A stretch of DNA of 6,864 nt from Candidatus Uhrbacteria bacterium (GCA_003497135.1 DNKR01000022.1:32220-39083), one strand, 5' to 3'; positions 1 to 6,860 are shown, counted from the stretch's first letter. Program-made: numbers and translations. The notes: a model not told the origin generated them from the letters alone.

Positions 1-45
1 ACCAACCCTGATTAGGGGTTCGAAATGTTGAAATAAAAACAAAAA

Positions 46-80
46 ACCCCGCAACAGCCATGGCTATTGAGCGGGAATTT
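46..80 (-). terminator. Rho-independent terminator of the RRM gene, probably bidirectional
   Basis: Read on the minus strand, CCCGC and the inner arm CAATAGC pair with GCTGTTG and CGGGG around a CATG loop, with a small bulge between the two helices. A run of six T and a further T-rich tract follow. It begins about 20 bases past the stop codon of the minus-strand RRM gene, where a terminator is expected. On the plus strand the same stem is followed by ATTTTTTG, so it could also stop transcription entering from the left of the window. Pairing was done by eye. Confidence 0.8.
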
Positions 81-98
81 TTTGTTTCACGCGCCTAA

Positions 99-350
99 TT
101 ATTCTTTTGGTCGCGCGACATTGACGGTAATCGGCCGGCCCAAGAAGTCTTTGCCATCAAGCGCCTTTATAGCCGCTTCCGCCAATTCGTCTGTGGCCAT
201 CTCTACGAAGCCGAAACCGCGGCTGCGGCCCGTGAGTTTGTCCATGACGATTTGTGCAGAAACCACCTCACCTACTTCTGCGAATAACTTGGAAAGGTCC
301 GAGTCAGTCGCATCCCATGAGATGTTTCCCACGAATAACTTGTTCTTCAT
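99..350 (-). CDS. Small single-RRM RNA-binding protein
   Basis: An 83-residue protein that is essentially one RNA recognition motif. RNP2 is LFVGNI (residues 5-10) and RNP1 is RGFGFVEM (residues 44-51). The RNA-stacking aromatics are present at F6, F46 and F48, and the typical last strand 'GRPITVNVARP' closes the fold. By family knowledge such proteins bind single-stranded RNA in the cytoplasm; cyanobacterial relatives are often cold- or stress-induced. The target here is unknown. It has no glycine-rich tail, unlike many bacterial and plant homologues, and stops right after the domain. The ATG at 350 is chosen because it starts just before the first beta strand; an in-frame TTG at 362 would add only four residues. 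No clear Shine-Dalgarno precedes either start. It is transcribed away from the kinase gene and ends at its own terminator. The family call is very secure. Confidence 0.95.
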   Translation of the reverse strand: MKNKLFVGNISWDATDSDLSKLFAEVGEVVSAQIVMDKLTGRSRGFGFVEMATDELAEAAIKALDGKDFLGRPITVNVARPKE

Positions 351-424
351 AATATAAGACAAGGTTCGTCTGTTATGAATTAAATGAACCGCCCCTATTA
401 TGAAAAACAGGCTTGGTCAGAAAT

Positions 425-453
425 AAACTATCATATATAGCGTAAAATGTCAA
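425..453 (-). promoter_or_regulatory. Candidate promoter for the RRM gene
   Basis: The minus strand has a perfect TTGACA (plus 448-453). At 17-bp spacing the -10 would be the poor TAGTTT (plus 425-430). Better -10-like words, TATGAT (430-435) and TATATA (434-439), lie too close for a standard sigma-70 promoter. The -35 match and the AT-rich region suggest transcription starts about 65-75 bases before the ATG, but the exact -10 is unresolved. Confidence 0.4.
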
Positions 454-519
454 GCTAAAACATGTGAAAGCAAAGCCGCGGTTTTATTTCTTCCGCACAA
501 CAAAGTTTTTGCCAAACCA

Positions 520-528
520 TGATATACT
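520..528 (+). promoter_or_regulatory. Extended -10 promoter of the histidine kinase gene
   Basis: The sequence TGATATACT fits the extended -10 form TGnTATAAT with one mismatch in the hexamer. No recognisable -35 lies 17 bp upstream (ACAAAG at 500-505), as is common for extended -10 promoters. Predicted initiation near 535 leaves a leader of about 14 bases before the ATG at 549. The ATG at 519 would fall inside this promoter. Confidence 0.6.
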
Positions 529-537
529 TGATTGCAT

Positions 538-543
538 TAGAGG
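538..543 (+). promoter_or_regulatory. Ribosome binding site that decides the kinase start
   Basis: TAGAGG lies 5 bases before the ATG at 549 and 11 before the in-frame ATG at 555. Nothing similar precedes the upstream in-frame ATG at 519. It is the only Shine-Dalgarno-like element seen before any of the four genes. Confidence 0.55.
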
Positions 544-548
544 CAAAT

Positions 549-2396
549 ATGGCAATGAAATATCTTGAAAAATACCAAAAAATAATAATAGCAAGCGTAA
601 TCATACTGCTATTTTCTTTTGAAACTACATCCGTGGTCTTGTTTGCATTAACAGTGCGCAACTTGAAAGTTTTTGCGTACGACCAAAGAACATCAATGTT
701 CTACATATTATCCAAGGATATAATCGGGCATCATCTTGAGGACCAAACAAGCGATGATTTAATGGGCGAAATTGCGTTTGCAACAAACAAGGAGATTGAG
801 GATACGATTTATGAACTGGACCTTCTTCCAAATGTACTGGCTATAAGCATTCTTAATAGAGACGGAATTGTAATCGCCACAACATTCCCGCAAGCAGAGA
901 TTGACAGAGCAGAATTAGAAAGCGAAGTTTCTAAATTTTCCATAATAGGCAAAAAACATGATCTAGAACAAATAAAACTCGCAGAAGAGCAATCTATTTA
1001 TATTGAAGATGATCTTAAAAAAGAACAAAAGGAATTGCTTGGCGTTGACAATGCGATTGAAATTTTTATCCCATTCACACTAAAAGACAAAAAACCAGCA
1101 GGGGTGATAGAAATATATTATGACACAAAAAATGTCATATCTATCATAAACAGATTAAAAATAATTTTATTATTGCACACATTAGGAACATTTTTCGCGC
1201 TAAGCGTTATTTTTGACACTGTTCTAAGGCAATACAGAAGGTATATAAAACATAAAGAGAGCGCATATAAAACACAAACGGAAAAATTGGAAAAAGAGGC
1301 CAAATATCACGAAAAGGGGCATATTGAAGCCGAAGGACGATACAAGACCCTAATAGAAACATCGCCTGACTGCATAAAACTGTTTGATCTAAAAACAAAT
1401 ATTCTGTACATGAACAGCGGCGGATTAACAGAGCACTCGCTTAAAAATCAAGACGAGGCGCGCGCGTTTAAGGCAATAGAATCATTCGTCAAAGAAGATC
1501 AAAAAAATGTTTCTGATGCTATTGCAAGCGCTGTAAACGGCAAAACAGTTACAGTAATAGCCAGGCACAAACCTGAATATTCTAACCGAGAAACTTGCAG
1601 AGAGACCTTTGCGCCGATTTTTGCGGATGACGGCAAAACAGTAACTGCCGTATTCGGAATTTCAACCGATATTACTGATATAAAGCGCAAAGAGCGCGAA
1701 CTGCAAGAACAGTCAAACATGAGAAACAAATTCATTCAAGTGGTATCGCACCAGTTGCGCACCCCGCTTAATGCTATCAGGTGGAATCTTGAAAGCGTTT
1801 TGCAAGGCGAAACAGGACAAATTTCAGAAACTCAAAAAACACTGATAAGAATATCACACGAAGCCGATGTAGAAATTATAGAAACAATTGACAAGCTCCT
1901 TACTTTCATTGATATTAGCGAGGGTCGTTTGTTCATGCAAAAAGACAATCATTCGCTTTCAGAATTGGCAAAATCAATCTCAAACCAATACAGCCACAGA
2001 GCAAAACAGTCGGGTGTAACATTTATTGAGGAAATACAAGAGCAAACATCAATGGTTTCGGTTGATAAAGACAAAATATTATTCGCAATGCGCTCTATTT
2101 TAGAAAACGCAATTGACTACACAAGAACAGGCGGAAAAATAACAGTCAAAGTCGCTGAAAAAGACGGAAAAATAACATTTACCGTCCAAGACACAGGAAT
2201 CGGCATACCTGCTATTGAACAGCAATATATATTTAAGCCATTTTACAGAGCCGCAAATGCTGTTTTAATCAAACCGGACGCATCAGGCGTAGGGCTGTCT
2301 ATTTGCAAAGCATTCGTAGAAAGCAACAAAGGAACGGTTGGATTTAATAGCATAGAAGACAAAGGGTCTGAATTTTGGTTTGAATTGCCGGTTTAG
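549..2396 (+). CDS. Membrane sensor histidine kinase (Cache-like, PAS, HisKA, HATPase_c)
   Basis: A 615-residue two-component sensor kinase. Transmembrane helix 1 is at about residues 11-36. An extracytoplasmic region (37-200) follows, with Cache-like features: 'VLAISILNRDGIVIATT' (96-112) and 'AIEIFIPFTLKDKKPAGVIE' (169-188). Helix 2 is at about 203-222. A charged helical linker (225-262) replaces a recognisable HAMP domain. A PAS domain spans about 263-380 and ends in 'GISTDITDIK'. HisKA (391-458) has 'VSHQLRTPLNAIR' with phosphoacceptor H401, and HATPase_c (about 468-614) has N-box N520, G1 DTGIG (548-552), F-box FKPF (562-565) and G2 GVGLS (580-584). All catalytic boxes are present, so it is probably an active kinase. 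The residue after H401 is Gln rather than the usual Glu/Asp. No response regulator is in the window, so partner and signal are unknown. The start at 549 rather than 519 is chosen from the Shine-Dalgarno and the promoter position. Base composition is AT-richer than in the DUF5671 gene. Confidence 0.93.
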   Translation: MAMKYLEKYQKIIIASVIILLFSFETTSVVLFALTVRNLKVFAYDQRTSMFYILSKDIIGHHLEDQTSDDLMGEIAFATNKEIEDTIYELDLLPNVLAISILNRDGIVIATTFPQAEIDRAELESEVSKFSIIGKKHDLEQIKLAEEQSIYIEDDLKKEQKELLGVDNAIEIFIPFTLKDKKPAGVIEIYYDTKNVISIINRLKIILLLHTLGTFFALSVIFDTVLRQYRRYIKHKESAYKTQTEKLEKEAKYHEKGHIEAEGRYKTLIETSPDCIKLFDLKTNILYMNSGGLTEHSLKNQDEARAFKAIESFVKEDQKNVSDAIASAVNGKTVTVIARHKPEYSNRETCRETFAPIFADDGKTVTAVFGISTDITDIKRKERELQEQSNMRNKFIQVVSHQLRTPLNAIRWNLESVLQGETGQISETQKTLIRISHEADVEIIETIDKLLTFIDISEGRLFMQKDNHSLSELAKSISNQYSHRAKQSGVTFIEEIQEQTSMVSVDKDKILFAMRSILENAIDYTRTGGKITVKVAEKDGKITFTVQDTGIGIPAIEQQYIFKPFYRAANAVLIKPDASGVGLSICKAFVESNKGTVGFNSIEDKGSEFWFELPV

Positions 2397-2430
2397 GCTG
2401 TGGACAAATAATGGCAGCGATCTGTAATTA

Positions 2431-2439
2431 TGCTATAAT
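2431..2439 (+). promoter_or_regulatory. Extended -10 promoter of the surface-protein gene
   Basis: TGCTATAAT is a perfect match to the extended -10 consensus TGnTATAAT. It lies in the 69-base gap after the kinase stop codon, 26 bases before the ATG at 2466. No good -35 is visible at 17 bp (ATGGCA, 2411-2416). Predicted initiation near 2446 gives a leader of about 20 bases with no Shine-Dalgarno. The surface gene is therefore probably transcribed on its own, with or without readthrough from the kinase, as no terminator stem separates them. Confidence 0.7.
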
Positions 2440-2465
2440 AAAACAAAATTCATTAATTCCCATTT

Positions 2466-5400
2466 ATGCAAACCATGCAAATGACATGGAAAAAATCAGC
2501 GGTTTTATTTTTTGCGATTTTCGCATTAGGAACCGCTTTTATTTTTTCCCAAACTTTTTTATCAAAAGCCGCTCCGGGCAGTATTGGGTATGGTATAGAA
2601 GGAGTGGTTTTATCAGTTTTTATTGATAATCCTACTATTGATGTTGTAAACATAGGAGACATGGTCCGCGTTGAGGCATATGTAGACAATACAGAGGGCG
2701 ATTGTACAACTACAGTTACGGCAGATATGACAGCATATGGCGGCAGCACAACAGAGGCATTTGTTTGCGTTGCACCAGGTGCTCCTGATTACTATGTACT
2801 TGACTATGTGGTAATTGATGATGACGGCGGTTTAGGAGGCGTAGATGGAGCCGCAGTTGCTGTTACAGTTTCTATAACAGACGGCGATGACTTGGTTCCA
2901 ATCACAGCAGAAACAAACCCAATAGCCGGTCTTATGGACACAATTGCACCGGTTGTTGATGCTGATGACATGTCCGTTGATGCAACAGGAACAGGGACAA
3001 GCGGAGAATTTATTGTTGATGATGTTCTTTATGTGCACGCTGACACTTCAACAATGGACTCAATCGGCGACTTTGCTTATGCAACAGCAAACATCGAAGA
3101 TTGGGGCGGAGCAACCGATGAAGCAATGTCAGACGACGAGGGTTGTTTGGACTTTATACCTGACGGAGAATATACAGCGTGCTATTTTATTCCGGAAGGA
3201 TTTTACGGCGAAGGCGGTTTTGACACAGTCGACGCAACACTGGAAGTTACAGTTTGCGATGATGCGAATAACTGCGTAACAACATCAAATGCAATCGCGT
3301 ACTCTATTGACAACATCAAACCATCGTTTATTGGAGAAACGCCAATACGCGCAATGACGCAGGAACTTGACGAAATAGACGATTATTGGGAGGAATATGT
3401 TCCACCACTAACTGACACAAATTTCTGGTTCTACTATAACAACAATGACGAGGATATTGATGATGACGACGAGCTTATACTGGACATCGAAACAAATTAT
3501 TCCACTTTTGACGGTGAAATTCAAACAGATGATATTAACAACATTCAGGTGTGCGTAAAGTCAATGGCAACAAACTCACCGACTGATGTTTGTCTTGATG
3601 CTGATTTCCTTAACCCTGCTTTTGTAGCGCCTGCGCTTTTTTACGGCGAAAATTCATACGACATGGCGTACGAAATACCTGTTGAAATATTTGACCAGGC
3701 AACGCCAAACGGCTATTCAATAAATATCCAACTTGTTGATAATGCGGGAAACAAATATGTCAGCAATCCGTTAGAATTCGCAGAACAAAACTTTGTTGCG
3801 ATTTTCGGAATGGAGCCAAAAGACATGGACCCTGAATTAGACAATGAATTCACAACAGTGTGGGAAGACATTGCTGATTTTACAGATGTTTATAATCTTG
3901 ATTTCGCTGCAACAGAAACAGAAGTATGCGATGACTGCGAAGCGTTAGGAACGCTATTAGCTGAATTTGAATTGGCCGGCCCGCTCAACCTTACAGAAGA
4001 AGACACGCTTGATGCGCTTTTCCTGCTTGGCCAATACATGGAACTTCAAGCTGACCTAATCGGTTTTGATTCAGACGCCCTATCAGGGCTTGATTCAGAT
4101 GCTATTTTGAGGGTCTTGGTCTCAAGCTCTGGCATGCCAAACCAGCCGGGCATTATTGTTTATGATAATGCTGACGAGGTTCTTGGTTATGTTCCAAACG
4201 ACGCGGTGACGGATGAATTTGGGGTTGATGTTGGCGGAGATGCTATTAATGATTTTGATATTTTTGAAGACCCTGCACTATCAGATCTTTGGTACTTTGC
4301 TTTTACAACAACCGGCTTTTCAACTTTTGGAATAGATTCAACGGCTCCAACAGTCACAATATCCCCTTCTGATAGCGGAGCTGCAAATCCTCTGCGATCA
4401 GTTGTTCTAACATTTTCAGAATCAATTAACGAAGAAACTTTTGATTTCATTGATGACTCTGGAGTTGCTTATGATCCTGCGATTTGGAATTCAGATTCAA
4501 CATCAGTCACCCTAAATCACGAAGCGTGGGATATCGGAGAGGTGGTAACATTTACAGTAAGCGCGCTCACCGAGGATCTTGTTGGTCTTGCTATTGACGG
4601 AGACACGGATTCAACATTCACAGTCAGAGCATCATCAAGTGGAGGCAGCGGAGGCGCAACAACCATGCCAACAACTTCGCCTTCAATTGCGCTAAGCGCG
4701 CCATCATCAGCGACTTCCGGCGATAGCGTTTCTCTTAGCTGGACAAGCGGTGGGGCTGGAATTTCAGAAGTTCTGCTTTCGTACGGCATAAGCAGCGAAA
4801 TAGACAGGCATGTTATCGCAGACCATCTTTCTGCTTCCGGCGCTTACTCTTGGACAATTCCGATCACTGTTTCAGGCGATGTGACTGTTTACGCTGATGG
4901 CTACGACAGCGGCAGAGCGCGTCTTGCCACAAACAGCAAGTCAATGACAGTAATCACATCAGAGGCCGAGCAGCAAGCACAAGAGCAAGCGCAAGCAGAG
5001 GCAGATGCTGATGCCGGAATCACACGCGACAGCGAAAACAGGCGCATTGCACCGCTTACAAGCGAAATGCAAGTATCGCCTATTACAGGCGAGCTGGAAC
5101 AGGTATCTCGGGTTTCGGCAGGAATGTATGTCCGCGCGTATGGATTCAGCACTGTTTACTACATAACATCCGACATGACACGAAAGCCGTTCTGGAACGC
5201 GGAATCATTCTTTACATGGGCTGATTCTTGGGACGATGTTATCTGGATCACAAACGCAACGCTGGTTACTCTTCCGATTAGCTCCCCAATGCTTCCAAAA
5301 CCAGAAGTCGTGCTTGTAAAAATTGTTTCAGAACCGACTGTTTATATGATTGAGCCAAGCGCAAGTTCTGGCGGAGTTTTGCACTGGATTAAAACGGAAT

Positions 5401-5570
5401 TCGTAGCGCAAAGCATGTATGGCGCGAACTGGGCCGACTATGTAATAGATATTGAACCAACACTGTTTCTTGAATACGAAATCGGAGACCATGTTGTTTC
5501 GCCAATTCCTATTGACATGACAAAAATGAAAACACGGGCGCAAATTGCAAATTTAGTTATCGGATCATAA
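2466..5570 (+). CDS. Large exported Ig-like surface protein with C-terminal tandem VYxI/W module
   Basis: A 1034-residue exported protein, function not established. Residues 9-36 form a signal peptide or N-terminal anchor: KK, a hydrophobic stretch (12-28), then a possible S-K-A cleavage site near residue 35. The body is acidic and beta-rich. Ig-like modules seem to begin at the recurring junction D-x-[IT]-[AK]-P at about residues 158, 282 and 624. Residues 624-718 resemble a bacterial Ig-like (Big_5-type) domain. A Gly/Ser linker (723-730) leads to another Ig/fibronectin-like domain (about 735-832, 'SGAYSWTIP'), then a short Gln/Ala/Glu-rich helical linker (833-850). The end (about 887-1010) is a tandem pair of related units. 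Ten cysteines, all in the N-terminal half and mostly spaced in pairs, suggest disulfides. An Asp-rich stretch (about 325-342) could bind calcium. No C-terminal membrane helix or LPXTG motif is seen. A surface adhesin, filament or S-layer-associated role is inferred. It has its own promoter and ends at a strong terminator. Methionines at 2475 and 2481 are alternative starts. Confidence 0.88.
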   Translation: MQTMQMTWKKSAVLFFAIFALGTAFIFSQTFLSKAAPGSIGYGIEGVVLSVFIDNPTIDVVNIGDMVRVEAYVDNTEGDCTTTVTADMTAYGGSTTEAFVCVAPGAPDYYVLDYVVIDDDGGLGGVDGAAVAVTVSITDGDDLVPITAETNPIAGLMDTIAPVVDADDMSVDATGTGTSGEFIVDDVLYVHADTSTMDSIGDFAYATANIEDWGGATDEAMSDDEGCLDFIPDGEYTACYFIPEGFYGEGGFDTVDATLEVTVCDDANNCVTTSNAIAYSIDNIKPSFIGETPIRAMTQELDEIDDYWEEYVPPLTDTNFWFYYNNNDEDIDDDDELILDIETNYSTFDGEIQTDDINNIQVCVKSMATNSPTDVCLDADFLNPAFVAPALFYGENSYDMAYEIPVEIFDQATPNGYSINIQLVDNAGNKYVSNPLEFAEQNFVAIFGMEPKDMDPELDNEFTTVWEDIADFTDVYNLDFAATETEVCDDCEALGTLLAEFELAGPLNLTEEDTLDALFLLGQYMELQADLIGFDSDALSGLDSDAILRVLVSSSGMPNQPGIIVYDNADEVLGYVPNDAVTDEFGVDVGGDAINDFDIFEDPALSDLWYFAFTTTGFSTFGIDSTAPTVTISPSDSGAANPLRSVVLTFSESINEETFDFIDDSGVAYDPAIWNSDSTSVTLNHEAWDIGEVVTFTVSALTEDLVGLAIDGDTDSTFTVRASSSGGSGGATTMPTTSPSIALSAPSSATSGDSVSLSWTSGGAGISEVLLSYGISSEIDRHVIADHLSASGAYSWTIPITVSGDVTVYADGYDSGRARLATNSKSMTVITSEAEQQAQEQAQAEADADAGITRDSENRRIAPLTSEMQVSPITGELEQVSRVSAGMYVRAYGFSTVYYITSDMTRKPFWNAESFFTWADSWDDVIWITNATLVTLPISSPMLPKPEVVLVKIVSEPTVYMIEPSASSGGVLHWIKTEFVAQSMYGANWADYVIDIEPTLFLEYEIGDHVVSPIPIDMTKMKTRAQIANLVIGS
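5124..5495 (+). repeat. Tandem pair of diverged C-terminal protein units in the surface protein
   Basis: Two units of about 60 residues can be aligned by eye. Unit 1 (about residues 887-945) reads YVRAYGFSTVYYI ... FFTWADSWDDVIWI ... L. Unit 2 (948-1010) reads LVKIVSEPTVYMI ... GANWADYVIDI ... LFLEYEIG. Shared positions are V-[RK] at the start, TVY-I, a central W followed by D-x-VI-x-I, and a hydrophobic end. The similarity is at protein level only, so this is an old duplication, not a DNA repeat. I associate this module with C-terminal ends of Parcubacteria exported proteins, where it may bind the cell surface. Confidence 0.6.
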
Positions 5571-5574
5571 AATC

Positions 5575-5606
5575 ATAAAAGCCCGATCAACTGATCGGGC
5601 TTTTAT
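5575..5606 (+). terminator. Strong rho-independent terminator after the surface-protein gene
   Basis: ATAAAAGCCCGATC and GATCGGGCTTTTAT form a perfect 14-bp stem around an AACT loop, with a T-rich 3' arm continuing into TTTAA. The stem starts 4 bases after the stop codon of the surface-protein gene. Its A-run/T-run symmetry makes it potentially bidirectional. It ends only about 19 bases before the next gene's ATG. Confidence 0.9.
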
Positions 5607-5625
5607 TTAACAATTAACAAAAACT

Positions 5626-6822
5626 ATGCAAAACAAAAATACTCCGCGCGATGTTTTTATGCACTTGCTCATGATCGCAACGCTTTATGCCGCGATTGTA
5701 AGCATTCTCGCCCTTCTGTTCCAGTACACAAACATCAAATTCCCTGACCCGCTTTCATACGATAGAATCAGCGCGCTGGATATTATTCGCAGGTCAATGG
5801 CCGCACTTGTTGTTGTTCTCCCTGTTTTTATTTTCATGTCGCATTTGATTGCCCGCGATATAAAACGCAACCCTGAAAAGCAAGAACTTAAAATCCGCAA
5901 ATGGCTTTTGTATCTCACTCTTTTGGCGGCTTCTGCAACAATAATCATTGACCTTGTAACGCTTATAAACGGATTTCTTTCAGGCGAGCTTACCGCAAGA
6001 TTCCTGCTTAAAACCGTTTCTGTGCTTGTGGTAACCGCTTGCGTATTTGGATACTATCTTTGGGACTTGCGACGCGCAGCGCAAAAAAAATCGCTATTAC
6101 CGCGCAATGCGGCCATTGCGGCTTCTATAATCTCGGTTCTTGTCATAGCATTCGGATTTTTCTTTGTCGGATCCCCGCAAACGCAAAGGCAAATGCGCTT
6201 TGACAACGAGCGCGTGAACCATTTGCAAATACTGCAGAGCGAAATAATAAGCTATTGGCAAGTAAAGGGCGCACTTCCGGCCAATCTCACAGCGCTAGAA
6301 AATCAAATAACAGGATTCAGAGCGCCTGTTGATCCGCTTACGGCAAAACAATACGAATACACAATTTCTGACGAACTTGTTTTTGAGCTTTGCGCGGAAT
6401 TTGCGCTTCAAAGCGAAAATCAAAGTACGCAAATTTCCAGAAACGAATTAGCAGTGCCAATGCCAGCCAAGCCGGATGCTTATTACAACCCGTACGACTC
6501 TTTGCAAACATGGAACCACAACGCGGGCAGGGCGTGCTTTGAACGCACGATTGACCCTGACCTGTATCCGTCCGAGGCGTTCTCTCGCAAGGGCTGGAAT
6601 GTGTACCGCGATGATACGCTCGGATTCTTGTTCCAATACCCTGCCGGATACGGCGCAGGCGGGATAACCGGTGCTGTTCAGATTATAGCTGACACTAATA
6701 ACGAATTCACTCCAAGCATGACAATAACAGTTGAAGAGGACCGAGTTGAATTCGCGCTTTGGGAAGGGATTGCGTGGGACTACTACAAAGATGTGGTTTC
6801 AAGTTTTAGATTTACGAAATAA
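5626..6822 (+). CDS. DUF5671 multi-pass membrane protein with extracytoplasmic C-terminal region
   Basis: A 398-residue protein. Residues 1-150 match the DUF5671 pattern known from Parcubacteria: 'PRDVFMHLLMIATLYA' (7-22), 'FPDPL' (39-43), 'NPEKQELKIRKWLLYLTL' (82-99) and 'FGYYLWDLRR' (141-150), with four membrane helices at about 12-34, 57-76, 93-115 and 126-146. A fifth helix (about 162-182) leads to an external region. That region starts with a helix 'RVNHLQILQSEIISYWQVKGALP' type segment (about 196-218) resembling the post-anchor part of pilin-like proteins, followed by 'PVDPLTAKQYEY'. The last part (about 319-398), 'YRDDTLGFLFQYP ... DVVSSFRF', resembles a short form of a PsbP-like domain that usually ends DUF-type CPR proteins. 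No function is established; a role in the envelope is inferred. There is no Shine-Dalgarno and no clear promoter in the 19 bases after the preceding terminator. Codons are richer in GC-ending forms (CGC, GCG) than in the kinase gene. Confidence 0.88.
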   Translation: MQNKNTPRDVFMHLLMIATLYAAIVSILALLFQYTNIKFPDPLSYDRISALDIIRRSMAALVVVLPVFIFMSHLIARDIKRNPEKQELKIRKWLLYLTLLAASATIIIDLVTLINGFLSGELTARFLLKTVSVLVVTACVFGYYLWDLRRAAQKKSLLPRNAAIAASIISVLVIAFGFFFVGSPQTQRQMRFDNERVNHLQILQSEIISYWQVKGALPANLTALENQITGFRAPVDPLTAKQYEYTISDELVFELCAEFALQSENQSTQISRNELAVPMPAKPDAYYNPYDSLQTWNHNAGRACFERTIDPDLYPSEAFSRKGWNVYRDDTLGFLFQYPAGYGAGGITGAVQIIADTNNEFTPSMTITVEEDRVEFALWEGIAWDYYKDVVSSFRFTK

Positions 6823-6830
6823 CTAATAAA

Positions 6831-6860
6831 TTGTTCCACTATCATACTAGCTAGTATGAT
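6831..6860 (+). promoter_or_regulatory. Possible promoter overlapping the terminal palindrome
   Basis: TTGTTC (6831-6836, four of six matches to TTGACA) and TATGAT (6855-6860, five of six matches to TATAAT) are separated by 18 bases, an acceptable sigma-70 spacing. Initiation would fall at or beyond the window edge and serve an unseen downstream gene. The match is modest and rests on one site. Confidence 0.3.

Noticed and set aside
10..30. TTCGAA with flanking G-run, resembling a tRNA T-arm near the left edge
   Set aside because: The bases after TTCGAAA (TGTTG) do not pair with the AGGGG before it, and no acceptor or anticodon stem is visible.
67..357. Plus-strand open frame opposite the RRM gene
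   Set aside because: The minus-strand RRM protein has unmistakable RNP1 and RNP2 motifs; the opposite frame has no recognisable domain or ribosome site.
471..490. CCGCGG-centred inverted repeat followed by TTTTATTT in the divergent intergenic region
   Set aside because: The symmetric core has no room for a loop, the arms are short, and no plus-strand gene ends before it.
2399..2407. TGTGGACAA, one mismatch from a DnaA box on the opposite strand
   Set aside because: It is a single imperfect copy in a short intergenic gap, with no cluster, AT-rich unwinding element or replication genes nearby.
2944..3279. Alternative plus-strand frame inside the surface gene
   Set aside because: It has a Met/Gln/Leu-rich low-complexity translation typical of a shifted frame over GAT/ACA-rich sequence, and the main frame is uninterrupted with domain structure.
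4070..4102. Micro-repeat GATTCAGA...GATTCAGA and a GCCCT/AGGGC hairpin inside the surface gene
   Set aside because: It encodes the short DSDALSG-LDSDAI repeat within a continuous reading frame; the 5-bp hairpin with a 3-base loop is weak and has no T-run.
549..6822. UGA recoding as in Gracilibacteria or Absconditabacteria
   Set aside because: The frames are full-length without any in-frame TGA, which a UGA-glycine organism would be expected to use often.
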